A stretch of 40,454 bases of DNA from a virus, in the IMG/VR virus record IMGVR_UViG_3300032893_000141, positions 1 through 40,454 of that record. One strand, 5' to 3'. Shown here piece by piece: positions 7,095-14,313 of the stretch. Below the pieces are notes generated by a model. That model was not told the DNA's origin, did no database searches, and saw only the letters and a list, made by a program, of their open reading frames with translations. A program made the translations under genes and the position numbers. Position 1 is the first letter of the stretch. Every line of letters begins with the position of its first letter.

Positions 7095-8156
7095 ATGCCG
7101 CGCCCGAGAAAAAAAGAGAATCAGGGCCTGCCTGCCCGGTGGGTCCTTCACCATGGCGCCTACTATTTCCGCGTGCCGCCCGGGCAGGAGCACGCGTGGG
7201 ACGGCAAGAAGAAATTCCGTCTAGGCGACACGCTGCCGAGCGCCTATCGCACCTGGGCTGATCGCATCGGCCGCTACGAAAAGGCGAAGAACATCGGCCA
7301 GTTGCTCGATCAATACGCGCTCGAGGTGATCCCGACGAAAGCGCCGGCCACGCAGACGCAGAACATCGCGGCGCTCAAACCGTTGCGTGAGCACTTCGCC
7401 ACCGCTCCCCTGTCAGCAATTACGCCGACCGTTGTCTATGCGTACCTGCGCCGCCGCTCCACAAGCGCCAGGACGGGTTCTAAGCGAGAGATTGAGGTGT
7501 TGTCCCATGCGCTGACGAAGGCCGTCGAGTGGGGCTATATCGACCGCCATCCGTTCGCCTGGCAGATGCGCATAGAGAACGAGGAACCGCGCGATCGATA
7601 CGTCGAGGATTGGGAGATCGATGAATGCCTCGCGCTCGATTCGCGGCGCAAGAAAGGCAGCGTGCGAGCCGCCCAGGCGTATATCCGCATCAAGCGCATC
7701 ACCGGCATGGCGCGCGGCGATCTGCTGCGCCTGCGTCCGGCTGTCGACTTCAAGGAAGACGGCATCCACATTCAGCGGCACAAGACCGCGAAGAAGACCG
7801 GCAAGCGCACCGTCTACCTGTGGACCGACGAGCTGCGCGCCGCGGTGAACGCCGCGCTGGCCGCGCGCCCGGTGCACATCTCGCCGTGGCTGTTCTGCAC
7901 GCTGCGCGGCGAGTGCTACATCAACGAGGAAACTGGCCGGGCCGGCGGATGGGAATCGCTCTGGCGCGGCTTCATGGAGCGCGTTCTGACCGAAACGAAG
8001 GTCACCGAGCGTTTCACCGAGCACGATATTCGCGCGAAGGCAGCGAGCGATGCCGAGACGCTCGAGCAGGCTCAAGCCCTACTCTCGCACGCCAGCCCTA
8101 GCACCACGAAGCGCATCTACCGGCGCCGCCCTGAGAAGGTCAAACCGGTTCGATAG
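7095..8156 (+). CDS. int: Tyrosine-recombinase phage integrase
   Basis: 353 residues. Integrates and (with a helper) excises the phage at the tRNA-Ser-type site just downstream. Domains: an N-terminal arm-binding region (about 15-60), a SAM-like core-binding domain (about 65-155) and a catalytic domain (about 165-345). Catalytic residues visible: Arg207 in TGMARGDLL, a Lys around 230-234, His310 and Arg313 in EHDIR, His332 in LLSHAS, and Tyr342. ATG 7095 lies directly after the DUF4224 gene. The set of catalytic residues is complete, so it should be active. Confidence 0.93.
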   Translation: MPRPRKKENQGLPARWVLHHGAYYFRVPPGQEHAWDGKKKFRLGDTLPSAYRTWADRIGRYEKAKNIGQLLDQYALEVIPTKAPATQTQNIAALKPLREHFATAPLSAITPTVVYAYLRRRSTSARTGSKREIEVLSHALTKAVEWGYIDRHPFAWQMRIENEEPRDRYVEDWEIDECLALDSRRKKGSVRAAQAYIRIKRITGMARGDLLRLRPAVDFKEDGIHIQRHKTAKKTGKRTVYLWTDELRAAVNAALAARPVHISPWLFCTLRGECYINEETGRAGGWESLWRGFMERVLTETKVTERFTEHDIRAKAASDAETLEQAQALLSHASPSTTKRIYRRRPEKVKPVR

Positions 8157-8276
8157 CTGGGTCATATGCCCGTCGCACCGGTAAACGATTCAACGACTTA
8201 CGATAGAAATTCTGTTTTCGAGTGACCCACTCAACAACCGGCAAAGCCAATACTGGCAAGCCATAAGGAGAAAACC
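8157..8276 (+). other. Intergenic stretch between int and attP; possible Int arm sites
   Basis: No gene seen. It holds a 7-bp inverted repeat (tgggtca near 8159 and tgaccca near 8223) and two related short words (ggcaaagcc, ggcaagcc at about 8240-8263). Such repeats beside an attachment site are good candidates for arm-type integrase or excisionase sites, but this is inference from position. Confidence 0.3.
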
Positions 8277-8702
8277 ATGCTTCGTTTAATAGCCTATCGG
8301 GGGTTCGAATCCCCCTCTCTCCGCCACCCGATACATAAGGCTTCCAGCCTGCCTCGAAAACGCCATTGGGTCATAGATTGGCGTTTGGGGCATTCAAAAC
8401 TGATCCTTACAGGGATCGTCGCCATCCTTCCCACCCTCGCATGCGCCGGCACCATCGGCGGCGGACCGCACGGCGGCATGAGCAGCGGCGCGGCCAGCCC
8501 TCGCATGATGGGCATGCAGGCCGGTCCCGGGCAGCACGGCCCCGGGCCTACGGGTTCGTCCGCGGCGCCGGGGCAATCCGGCCAGGGCGGCTACTACTAC
8601 GGGCCGCGCGACGGCAGCGTGGTGGACGCGTACCAGCCGTGGCCCGAGTCGGAAATGCGCAGGTTTCAGAAGCCGCGCTGGGAGCCGTACGCAGGAAACT
8701 GA
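8277..8702 (+). CDS. Putative secreted Gly-rich protein whose frame crosses attP
   Basis: 141 residues from ATG 8277, which has AAGGAG about 8 bases upstream. The first 17 codons run through the tRNA-like attP sequence and are probably not native. A shorter product from TTG 8385 (105 residues) would begin with a signal peptide (KLILTGIVAILPTLACAG) followed by a Gly/Met/Pro-rich stretch and a C-terminal YYYGPRDGS...PWPESEMRRF region. Integration at attP would detach the upstream start. Could be a moron gene expressed in lysogens. True start uncertain. Confidence 0.45.
   Translation: MLRLIAYRGFESPSLRHPIHKASSLPRKRHWVIDWRLGHSKLILTGIVAILPTLACAGTIGGGPHGGMSSGAASPRMMGMQAGPGQHGPGPTGSSAAPGQSGQGGYYYGPRDGSVVDAYQPWPESEMRRFQKPRWEPYAGN
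8290..8326 (+). other. attP: attP core: tRNA-Ser 3' end copy
   Basis: The sequence contains a T-stem/loop (ggggg 8299-8303, ttcgaat 8304-8310, ccccc 8311-8315), the 3' acceptor strand tctctcc (8316-8322), discriminator G (8323) and CCA (8324-8326). This is the 3' end of a tRNA-Ser type gene with no 5' part, exactly what integrases of this class use as target. Insertion would restore the host tRNA with the phage region beyond 8326 next to it. Left border of identity cannot be set without the host sequence. Confidence 0.85.
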
Positions 8703-8712
8703 TAGCTATCAG
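8699..8712. repeat. 14-bp perfect palindrome at end of Gly-rich gene
   Basis: ctgatagctatcag is identical to its reverse complement and contains the TGA stop of the upstream gene. It may bind a dimeric protein or form a small hairpin; no specific factor can be named. Confidence 0.4.
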
Positions 8713-8734
8713 TTACAGTAAGGCCGCCCTTGTC

Positions 8735-8766
8735 GGCGCATGATTTTCAATGACAAATCATGCGCC
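8735..8766. terminator. Bidirectional hairpin between convergent genes
   Basis: Perfect 12-bp inverted repeat (ggcgcatgattt, 8735-8746, and its complement 8755-8766) with an 8-nt loop. It lies between the rightward Gly-rich gene and the leftward tail spike gene, and the spike stop codon is in the loop. There is no clear T-run on either side, so it may end or stabilise transcripts from both directions. Confidence 0.6.
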
Positions 8767-10657
8767 AGTTGACCGACTGCGAACCCGTGGCGCTGTAGAG
8801 CGTCGCTCCGGTCGTGGACTGGCTTGCGACACCAGTCGCCACCGCTCCAGCGTTCTCGTTGGTCGTGATCACGGAATCAACAGCAGTCGGACACGCAAGA
8901 GGCCACGTGACTGCCACCGAACCCGGAGTGCCAGATCCAGTAGTAGCAGCGCCCCACTCCTCGATATGCCCGTCAGGCAGGTTAATGCAGGCGGATACGT
9001 TGTTCGCCCAGCAGTTTCCGAAGAGCGTTCCCATCTCTGAAGCAGTGCTGAATCGGTTGTCTCCTATGTCAGTAATCTTCCAGTCTCCATAGACAGAATT
9101 TGAGACATAGATAAATTGACGGCCAGAATTAGGAACATAACTACCCAAATCTGAAAATGAGTTGCCATGCAGGCTTATGAGTGTCTGTGCACCTGAATTG
9201 TTATTGAATAGTTGTAGTGCATGGTTAACGTATGTTGTGCTGCTGATACGTGCCTGCTCAACACCAACAATAGAATGCACTCCAGCCCCACTACCTACCC
9301 CGGAGGCATTCTGCGTAATGCAAAAGTCCGCCGTTCCCCCATTAATCTGATAGTAACCGCCAAAAACAGACAATCCCTTGACCCCTTCATTAGGATTGCC
9401 GTTAATCATGATCGTGCAATAGGCAGTGTTATTACTCGAATTGATCCCTTCAAAGTCTCCACCGAACAAATCAAAATCCGCCGGACTTGAAATCACGAAG
9501 CCAGCCTGAGACTGCGCGCCAACCCATGGGTTTATAATCGTCCAATTGTTCGGGTGGCTGTTAGAGCCATACCCTGCATTAATCGCCTGTTGTCCGCCCT
9601 CCAAAACCGGATGATTCAAATTTATGCGGATGCTGTCCAGCGAGTAAATCTGATAGGTAAAGTTCTGTATCGTGAATGGGATCGTATTCAGATAGGTGAT
9701 CTGATTGATGCAGAGGCCATAACCCGCGTTATTGATGGACGTGAGATTCCAGCCGCCTAGGGCATTCCCGCCATAGCTGCTAGTTCCATACGTGCCTTGC
9801 AGATTTATGGCGCACGTTGTACCAGTTACGGTAGATTCAAGATTCGTTCCGCCGTTTCCGGTAAGGGAGCTACCGCCATACTGATAGCCACGGTTTGCCG
9901 ATGGTTGCGTAATGCTGGAGAACTTGATGTACCCACCAGGCGTGCCGGGTAGTTTCAAGTCCTGACCAATCGAATCCGCGAAATTCCATGCATATTGAAG
10001 CTGCGTTGTGCTATCCGTTGCGCCGGTAAGGTCAAGCCCAAATTCCCTCGCGTCCACAGGCTGTGCACCGTACTTAGCAATCCAGCACAGCGAATTCGCA
10101 CTCTTTACTTGAGAGCCGCCATCACCATTTCCGGAATTCAATGAGCACGCACTCCCGGACGCAACAAAAGTCAGCGGGGGCGCATCTCCAGATGCGGTAT
10201 AGCCAAGTCGAATTACCGTTGAGATAGTCGCGGTAGAGAGCGCTTGAAGGGCTGCGTTCGTCGGAACAGTCGGAAAGTAGGTCGCCGATCCGGTGGTAAG
10301 GGTCGTGAACGCGCCCGTACTCGCAGTCGTTGAACCAATCGGGCCTGGCGACGCGAATGTCGCCCCGCCCAGCGACGCGGCGTTGATCGCGCTGTTGCAC
10401 GTGAATCCAGTGTTCGTCGTCCATGCCAGCGCATTCGTCGTTGCACTGCAACCGGGCATTGCAAACGGCAGAGGTGCCGCGCTCGATCCTGTAGCGTTCG
10501 CCAGAACGGTATTGGCCGCTTGCGGCCCAAGGTTGATTGAACCTCCAGTGATCGTCCCGAGCACGGTTAGATTCTGGAACGTGACGGAGGGATAGGTGAA
10601 AGTCTGGCCGAATGCCAGCAGCGGCCACAGGAGGGCCGCATATAGGAATCGTTTCAC
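8747..10657 (-). CDS. Tail spike/fibre with pectate-lyase-like beta-helix, probable depolymerase
   Basis: 636 residues from GTG 10657, three bases after the previous stop; a longer frame to 10702 overlaps that gene. The N-terminus (KRFLYAALLWPLLAFGQ) looks like a signal peptide, followed by about 100 residues closely matching the N-terminus of the neighbouring tail gene, likely the virion attachment module. Around residue 210 the sequence DAREFGLDLTGATDSTTQLQ matches the start of pectate-lyase-3/beta-helix spikes. The centre is rich in Asn/Gly/Ser turns; the last 75 residues form a separate C-terminal domain. The central part is much lower in G+C than the rest. Probably binds and may cleave host surface polysaccharide. 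Confidence 0.82.
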   Translation of the reverse strand: MKRFLYAALLWPLLAFGQTFTYPSVTFQNLTVLGTITGGSINLGPQAANTVLANATGSSAAPLPFAMPGCSATTNALAWTTNTGFTCNSAINAASLGGATFASPGPIGSTTASTGAFTTLTTGSATYFPTVPTNAALQALSTATISTVIRLGYTASGDAPPLTFVASGSACSLNSGNGDGGSQVKSANSLCWIAKYGAQPVDAREFGLDLTGATDSTTQLQYAWNFADSIGQDLKLPGTPGGYIKFSSITQPSANRGYQYGGSSLTGNGGTNLESTVTGTTCAINLQGTYGTSSYGGNALGGWNLTSINNAGYGLCINQITYLNTIPFTIQNFTYQIYSLDSIRINLNHPVLEGGQQAINAGYGSNSHPNNWTIINPWVGAQSQAGFVISSPADFDLFGGDFEGINSSNNTAYCTIMINGNPNEGVKGLSVFGGYYQINGGTADFCITQNASGVGSGAGVHSIVGVEQARISSTTYVNHALQLFNNNSGAQTLISLHGNSFSDLGSYVPNSGRQFIYVSNSVYGDWKITDIGDNRFSTASEMGTLFGNCWANNVSACINLPDGHIEEWGAATTGSGTPGSVAVTWPLACPTAVDSVITTNENAGAVATGVASQSTTGATLYSATGSQSVNWRMICH

Positions 10658-10658
10658 C

Positions 10659-11552
10659 TTACGCCCCAAGGTAGCAGCCGCTAATGGTTTCGACAGCTCC
10701 ATTCGCGGCTGCGCTGGAATTGCTGTAGGTGAAAATAGTCATCGTAGAAGATGAGGGATTGATATCCCCCTGCAACATATTCCCGGTACTGGCGGTCTCG
10801 CGACCGGGCAATATCTGAACGCTTCCACCGGTGGCAGACGAGAAAGGGAGACTCAGGATTGTCTGGGTTCCCGTTCCTACCGTGGTGATAGTTGCCGCAA
10901 CGCTAATACAAACAAGTTTCCCGATCTTCGTATAAGAGCCAACGGCGCTTGCCGTCGTGTAGGTTCCAGAGGCGGCTGACACAGTTGGCGAATATGACGT
11001 CCAGCCAGTGGGGAGGGAATTACTGGTGACAAACGCAGTTGTGGCGAGTTGAGTCGTGCTGGTTCCGGCTGAAGCGGTCGGCGCAGTCGGCGTGCCTGTG
11101 AGCGCAGGAGAAGCCAGAGGCGCGAAGCTATTTGCAACGAACGCCGTCGTAGCGATCTGCGTGGTGTTTGTGCCCGCAGTCGCAGTAGGAGCGGCAGGCG
11201 TGCCGGTCAGCGTAGGAGATGCTAGCGGCGCATAAGTGTTCGCGGCGCTTCCGCCGAGCGATGCCGCGTTGATGCTTGTATTGCAGGTAAAGCCAGTGCT
11301 CGTGGTCCAGTTCAGCGCACTGGATGACGTACTGCAAGACGGCATTGCAAATGCCGTAGGACTTGCGCTCGAAGCGGTTGCATTTGCAACGACGGTATTA
11401 GCCGCCTGCGCAGCGAGACTTGATAGACCTACATTGCCAGAGGACGTGAACGTCCCCAGCACCGTGAGGTTCTGGTACGTCGGGCTCGGGTAGCTTTGGG
11501 CGAGCGCCAGCAGCGGCCAGAGAAGAGCCGCGATCAGGATTTTCTTGATCAT
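10659..11552 (-). CDS. Tail fibre protein with signal-like N-terminus
   Basis: 297 residues. N-terminus KKILIAALLWPLLALAQ resembles a signal peptide; residues about 20-105 match the next spike (QNLTVLGT, QAANTV, GFTCN, INAASLGG). Then two tandem 37-residue phage-fibre repeats (APLASPTLTGTPAAPTA; second copy APLASPALTGTPTAPTA, each ending TTAFV). The C-terminal about 110 residues resemble a receptor-binding head with WTSYSPTVSA near its start. AGG precedes ATG 11552 by 8 bases. Together with the spike it may form a branched receptor-binding apparatus. Confidence 0.8.
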   Translation of the reverse strand: MIKKILIAALLWPLLALAQSYPSPTYQNLTVLGTFTSSGNVGLSSLAAQAANTVVANATASSASPTAFAMPSCSTSSSALNWTTSTGFTCNTSINAASLGGSAANTYAPLASPTLTGTPAAPTATAGTNTTQIATTAFVANSFAPLASPALTGTPTAPTASAGTSTTQLATTAFVTSNSLPTGWTSYSPTVSAASGTYTTASAVGSYTKIGKLVCISVAATITTVGTGTQTILSLPFSSATGGSVQILPGRETASTGNMLQGDINPSSSTMTIFTYSNSSAAANGAVETISGCYLGA

Positions 11553-11560
11553 GGGATTGC

Positions 11561-12280
11561 CTACGAGGTTGTCAGCGTTGCGGCCGCGATTGCATCGATG
11601 CGGCTCTGGTAGAGGTCAATCGAGTGGTCCGCGAAGTCCCAGCCGCTGGTCCAGAGATCGCCGAGCACCATCTGGTAGCCGCCCGCGTCCTGAAGCCAGA
11701 TGTGCTCGAGCGGCGGCCGGTCTTTCCAGCGCGGATCGATCCACGGCCAGCTCGCCCAGCCGTCGCGTCCGTTGAGCACGCAAACCATGTCGGCCAGCGC
11801 GTCGGCGTGCGCGTGATAGAAGTCCGCGGCGACGAACTTGGGCGCGGCGAAGCTATGCAGCGCGCCGATGCGCTCGCGCGGCAGGAATGCGGGCGTCAGG
11901 TGCGTGCGTGAGGCGCCGAGCGAGTGCCCGCAAACCGAGATCGGGTTTGCCTGCGGCACGGTCTGCAAGACCCAATTCCAGAGCGCCTGCATGCCTTCGG
12001 AGACGCCCGTCGTCACCGTGCCGCCCGCGAGCGTGACAGGCACCAGGCGCGCGTCGGCCCACACGTCGGCCAGCTTTCCTTCGCTCGCGCGCGTGCCGCT
12101 GATGCTCAGGTGTGTTTCTCCTGACGGCGTGACCGAGAGCACCGCCTGATGGCTGGCGTCCTGATAGAGGTCGATCCAGTCGTCACCCAGAGACGAAAAA
12201 GCCGCCTTTGAGGCGGCTGCGTCTTCGATATAGGCGTCGTTCGCCCGCCTCGCGGCGAGCGCGATGGCTTGCCAGTCCAT
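11561..12280 (-). CDS. Class-3-type lipase / alpha-beta hydrolase in lysis cassette
   Basis: 239 residues from ATG 12280, which shares one base with the stop of the lipoprotein gene (TAATG). The nucleophile elbow is VCGHSLGAS with Ser120; Asp173 (in VLNGRDGW) and His219 (in DHSIDLYQ) are the likely partners. Motif LSISGTRAS (58-66) matches the family's oxyanion region. No signal peptide is visible, so it would have to leave by lysis or by the holin. The frame stays open upstream to 12880 but that part is not genuine. Role in the phage is unknown; membrane breakdown during lysis is a reasonable guess. Confidence 0.8.
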   Translation of the reverse strand: MDWQAIALAARRANDAYIEDAAASKAAFSSLGDDWIDLYQDASHQAVLSVTPSGETHLSISGTRASEGKLADVWADARLVPVTLAGGTVTTGVSEGMQALWNWVLQTVPQANPISVCGHSLGASRTHLTPAFLPRERIGALHSFAAPKFVAADFYHAHADALADMVCVLNGRDGWASWPWIDPRWKDRPPLEHIWLQDAGGYQMVLGDLWTSGWDFADHSIDLYQSRIDAIAAATLTTS

Positions 12281-12729
12281 TACTTGCTCGCAGCGGGCGC
12301 GGAGGCGGCGGCAGGCGCCGCGGTAGCGGCCGGCGCGGCCGGCGCGTAGACCGTCATCGCGTTCTGCAGCGTCAACGAGAAGATGCCGATGGCAGCGATG
12401 AAGATCGGCTTCTGGTTCGCGGGAATCTGCGTCGATTCGTTGATGGCCTTTTCCATCGCCGGAACGCCAGTTGCGAGAAGCGTCTGGACCGAGCTCACGG
12501 TGATAGCGCCGGCCGTCGAGCAGAACAGGCCGTTGGCACTGGCAGCAGCGGCCAGGCTCGGATCGATCGCGGCGATGCTTTGCAGCGTGGGTTGCACGAC
12601 TTGGCAGCCGTTGACAACCGTCGTCTGGAGCTTCGCAAGATCGCCAGCGGCGGTCTGCTGTTGCGCGGTCGAGCAGCCAAAGAGAGCGGACAGGGCTAAG
12701 CCTGCCGCGAGAAGCAGCATGCGTTTCAT
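12280..12729 (-). CDS. Phage lipoprotein of the lysis cassette
   Basis: 149 residues. A type II signal peptide (KRMLLLAAGLALSALFGC) with lipobox LFGC puts lipid-modified Cys19 at the mature N-terminus, so it is anchored in a membrane, probably the outer one. The mature part has two further cysteines (about 42 and 70), a hydrophobic stretch near residue 110-122, and an Ala/Pro-rich C-terminus. It could be a divergent outer-membrane spanin subunit, but it is longer than usual Rz1 proteins and has no overlapping Rz-type partner. Confidence 0.8.
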   Translation of the reverse strand: MKRMLLLAAGLALSALFGCSTAQQQTAAGDLAKLQTTVVNGCQVVQPTLQSIAAIDPSLAAAASANGLFCSTAGAITVSSVQTLLATGVPAMEKAINESTQIPANQKPIFIAAIGIFSLTLQNAMTVYAPAAPAATAAPAAASAPAASK

Positions 12730-12750
12730 GGTGGTCTTCCTTGGGTGTGG

Positions 12751-12930
12751 TTACTGCTTGGGCGGAACTGCCTGGAGATTCGTCACGGCGTGATAGCCTA
12801 CGAGAGCGGTGAGCTGGGTGCTGATCGCGGCGATGAGCGGCATTGCGTCCGCCTTGCCGGTGAACACGAGTGCCGCCCACAGGCCGTTCAGGCCAGCTGC
12901 GGCGATGAGTTTCAGGACTGCGCTATTCAC
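12751..12930 (-). CDS. Small membrane protein, holin candidate
   Basis: 59 residues; GTG 12930 overlaps the endolysin stop (GTGA), implying translational coupling. Two hydrophobic parts, about 5-23 (VLKLIAAAGLNGLWAALVF) and 29-47 (AMPLIAAISTQLTALVGYH), joined by a short charged turn, would allow a hairpin in the inner membrane, and the tail is charged. Position directly after the endolysin and before the lipoprotein makes a holin or antiholin role plausible; the sequence alone does not prove it. Confidence 0.65.
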   Translation of the reverse strand: MNSAVLKLIAAAGLNGLWAALVFTGKADAMPLIAAISTQLTALVGYHAVTNLQAVPPKQ

Positions 12931-13418
12931 GTCGATACCTCCGGTTGTGGTTGGGCTTCCCCCGATGCGGGATCCTGCGAGAAGTCGGCGCCGAGCGTGA
13001 ACAGCGCGCGCTCAGCATCACGGCGACGCCACAGGCCGGCGAGAACCCGACCGCTAGCCATGTCCCACTTGTCGAATTCGCCGATGGCCGCTTGAATGTT
13101 GTTTGCGTTGATATCGGCGAGCAGCGTGGAGCGCGCAAAATTGCCGATTCCCACGTTGAAGACGAAATCAACCAGCGCGTCGAATTCATCCTGCGTGAGG
13201 CCGATCTTCACCATCTGATTGACCGCGTTCACAGCGAAACCGACATCGTCCAGTAGCCACTGATCGGCCTGCGCCTGCGAGCACGTCATGCCGTCTTCCA
13301 CGCCTACCGTATGACCCCATCCGATCGTCCATGGATCGGTGGGCGTCGGCTTGTACGCGACGAGACGGCATTCTTCGAACTGCTCGGTGAGCGCCATTCC
13401 TTGTTTTGAGTACTGCAT
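12927..13418 (-). CDS. Endolysin, GH24 phage lysozyme
   Basis: 163 residues. Cleaves the glycan strands of peptidoglycan. Active-site block: FEECRLVAYKPTPTDPWTIG (about 14-33) directly followed by WGHT, giving the catalytic Glu (15/16), Asp28 and Thr31. Later conserved parts are DALVDFVFNVGIGNFARSTL and GLWRRRDAERALF. No signal peptide or SAR anchor, so it needs a holin. ATG 13418 is chosen (AAGGGG 5 bases upstream); GTG 13421 would add one residue. The C-terminal 18 residues are Pro/Gln-rich. Confidence 0.9.
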   Translation of the reverse strand: MQYSKQGMALTEQFEECRLVAYKPTPTDPWTIGWGHTVGVEDGMTCSQAQADQWLLDDVGFAVNAVNQMVKIGLTQDEFDALVDFVFNVGIGNFARSTLLADINANNIQAAIGEFDKWDMASGRVLAGLWRRRDAERALFTLGADFSQDPASGEAQPQPEVST

Positions 13419-13783
13419 CACTCCCCCTTTGCGGTGAGAAGTTTCAGGAGCCGGTCGTCGGCCTCTTTCATGGAACGCATGAGCGCAAGTTGCTGGGCGT
13501 CGTGCTCGCGCGCGGCTTCAGCCATCGAGAGCAGGCTCTCGAGCATCTGGCGCATCTGCTCGGCAATGCGCTGCTGCATCTCTGCCGACTTCTCGGCCAT
13601 CATCGTGAGTACTGCGCTGGCGATCGACGCCTCGATTGAGAGCGTGAGGTTCGTCGCGCCCCAATCCGAGTCGTAGCCGCGCACGAAATGCAGCGCGAGC
13701 GACGTGACGACGAAGGTCACGAGCGCAATCAGGAACACGCGCGGATGCCGGAACGCGAGATAGATGCGCGTGAGGTTAGGCAT
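13418..13783 (-). CDS. Membrane protein with coiled coil, possible lysis factor
   Basis: 121 residues. A transmembrane segment at about 16-34 (VFLIALVTFVVTSLALHFV) is followed by a second amphipathic or membrane-embedded stretch (LSIEASIASAVLTMM, about 48-62) and a long charged coiled coil (65-118). Overlaps its upstream neighbour by 8 bp and abuts the endolysin. Could be a holin or a spanin-like protein; neither can be decided from the sequence. Confidence 0.7.
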   Translation of the reverse strand: MPNLTRIYLAFRHPRVFLIALVTFVVTSLALHFVRGYDSDWGATNLTLSIEASIASAVLTMMAEKSAEMQQRIAEQMRQMLESLLSMAEAAREHDAQQLALMRSMKEADDRLLKLLTAKGE

Positions 13784-13994
13784 GGCGCAGCCCCCACCAC
13801 AGTTGAAAGCCGCCGATCACGAGCTCAGCGACGAATAGCGCGACCACGATCCAGTTCAGGCGCATGCCTTCGGCGTGCTTCTCGTCGGCGTTTTGCTCGT
13901 GCTGCGCGGCCTCTAACGCCTCGATCCGCTGGCCGTAGTGATCGAGGCGCTCTTCATGAAGCTGGAAGCGGCCTTCGATGATTTCGTCATCCAT
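13776..13994 (-). CDS. Coiled-coil protein with C-terminal membrane anchor
   Basis: 72 residues. Heptad-like helix at about 6-42 (RFQLHEERLDHYGQRIEALE), then one membrane span at 46-68 (LNWIVVALFVAELVIGGFQL). Layout is like XhlA-type haemolysin/holin helper proteins of phages: a soluble coiled coil followed by a C-terminal anchor. Overlaps both neighbours by 8 bp. Confidence 0.68.
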   Translation of the reverse strand: MDDEIIEGRFQLHEERLDHYGQRIEALEAAQHEQNADEKHAEGMRLNWIVVALFVAELVIGGFQLWWGLRHA

Positions 13995-14289
13995 GGATGC
14001 GCGGAACGAACAGGGCGATGACGGTCACGAGCAGCGAGCCGGCGGCAATCAGCAGCCCGACCTTTGCGGGAATCGACGCGTGCGCTTCCTTGAGCTGCGT
14101 GTAGAACGTCGTGTTGATGTCCTCGCGCAGAGCGGCTACGTCCTCTTTAGTCGCGACCTGCGCGATGGCGGTGCGCAGTTCGGCAATGATTTCGTCGTGG
14201 CGCGTCACGCGCGCGTCGAGCTTTTCGATTGCGGCTTCGTTTGCTTCGGCCCGCGTGCGCAATTCTGCAATGAGCATGGTCTGATCCAT
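13987..14289 (-). CDS. Coiled-coil protein with C-terminal membrane anchor
   Basis: 100 residues. Long helix (about 5-70) with regular hydrophobic spacing (LRTRAEANEAAIEKLDARV), then a membrane span at 77-95 (VGLLIAAGSLLVTVIALFV). Same architecture as the next gene but not obviously similar in sequence. GGGGAA precedes ATG 14289. Probably works in the membrane with the two genes downstream of it in a lysis-related complex. Confidence 0.68.
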   Translation of the reverse strand: MDQTMLIAELRTRAEANEAAIEKLDARVTRHDEIIAELRTAIAQVATKEDVAALREDINTTFYTQLKEAHASIPAKVGLLIAAGSLLVTVIALFVPRIHG

Positions 14290-14313
14290 GGATTCCCCGG
14301 GGGTTGAAGGTGG

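Noticed and set aside
8281-8326. A complete tRNA gene
   Set aside because: Only the T-arm, 3' acceptor strand and CCA are present; no D-arm, anticodon arm or 5' acceptor strand upstream, so it is an attachment site.
10658-10702. ATG 10702 as the start of the tail spike
   Set aside because: It overlaps the end of the upstream tail gene; GTG 10657 gives an N-terminus that aligns with the paralogue's signal-like leader.
12281-12880. 439-codon version of the lipase extending upstream to 12880
   Set aside because: The extra 200 codons lie antiparallel in phase over the lipoprotein gene, are Arg/His-rich and have no similarity; the ATG at 12280 is coupled to the lipoprotein stop.
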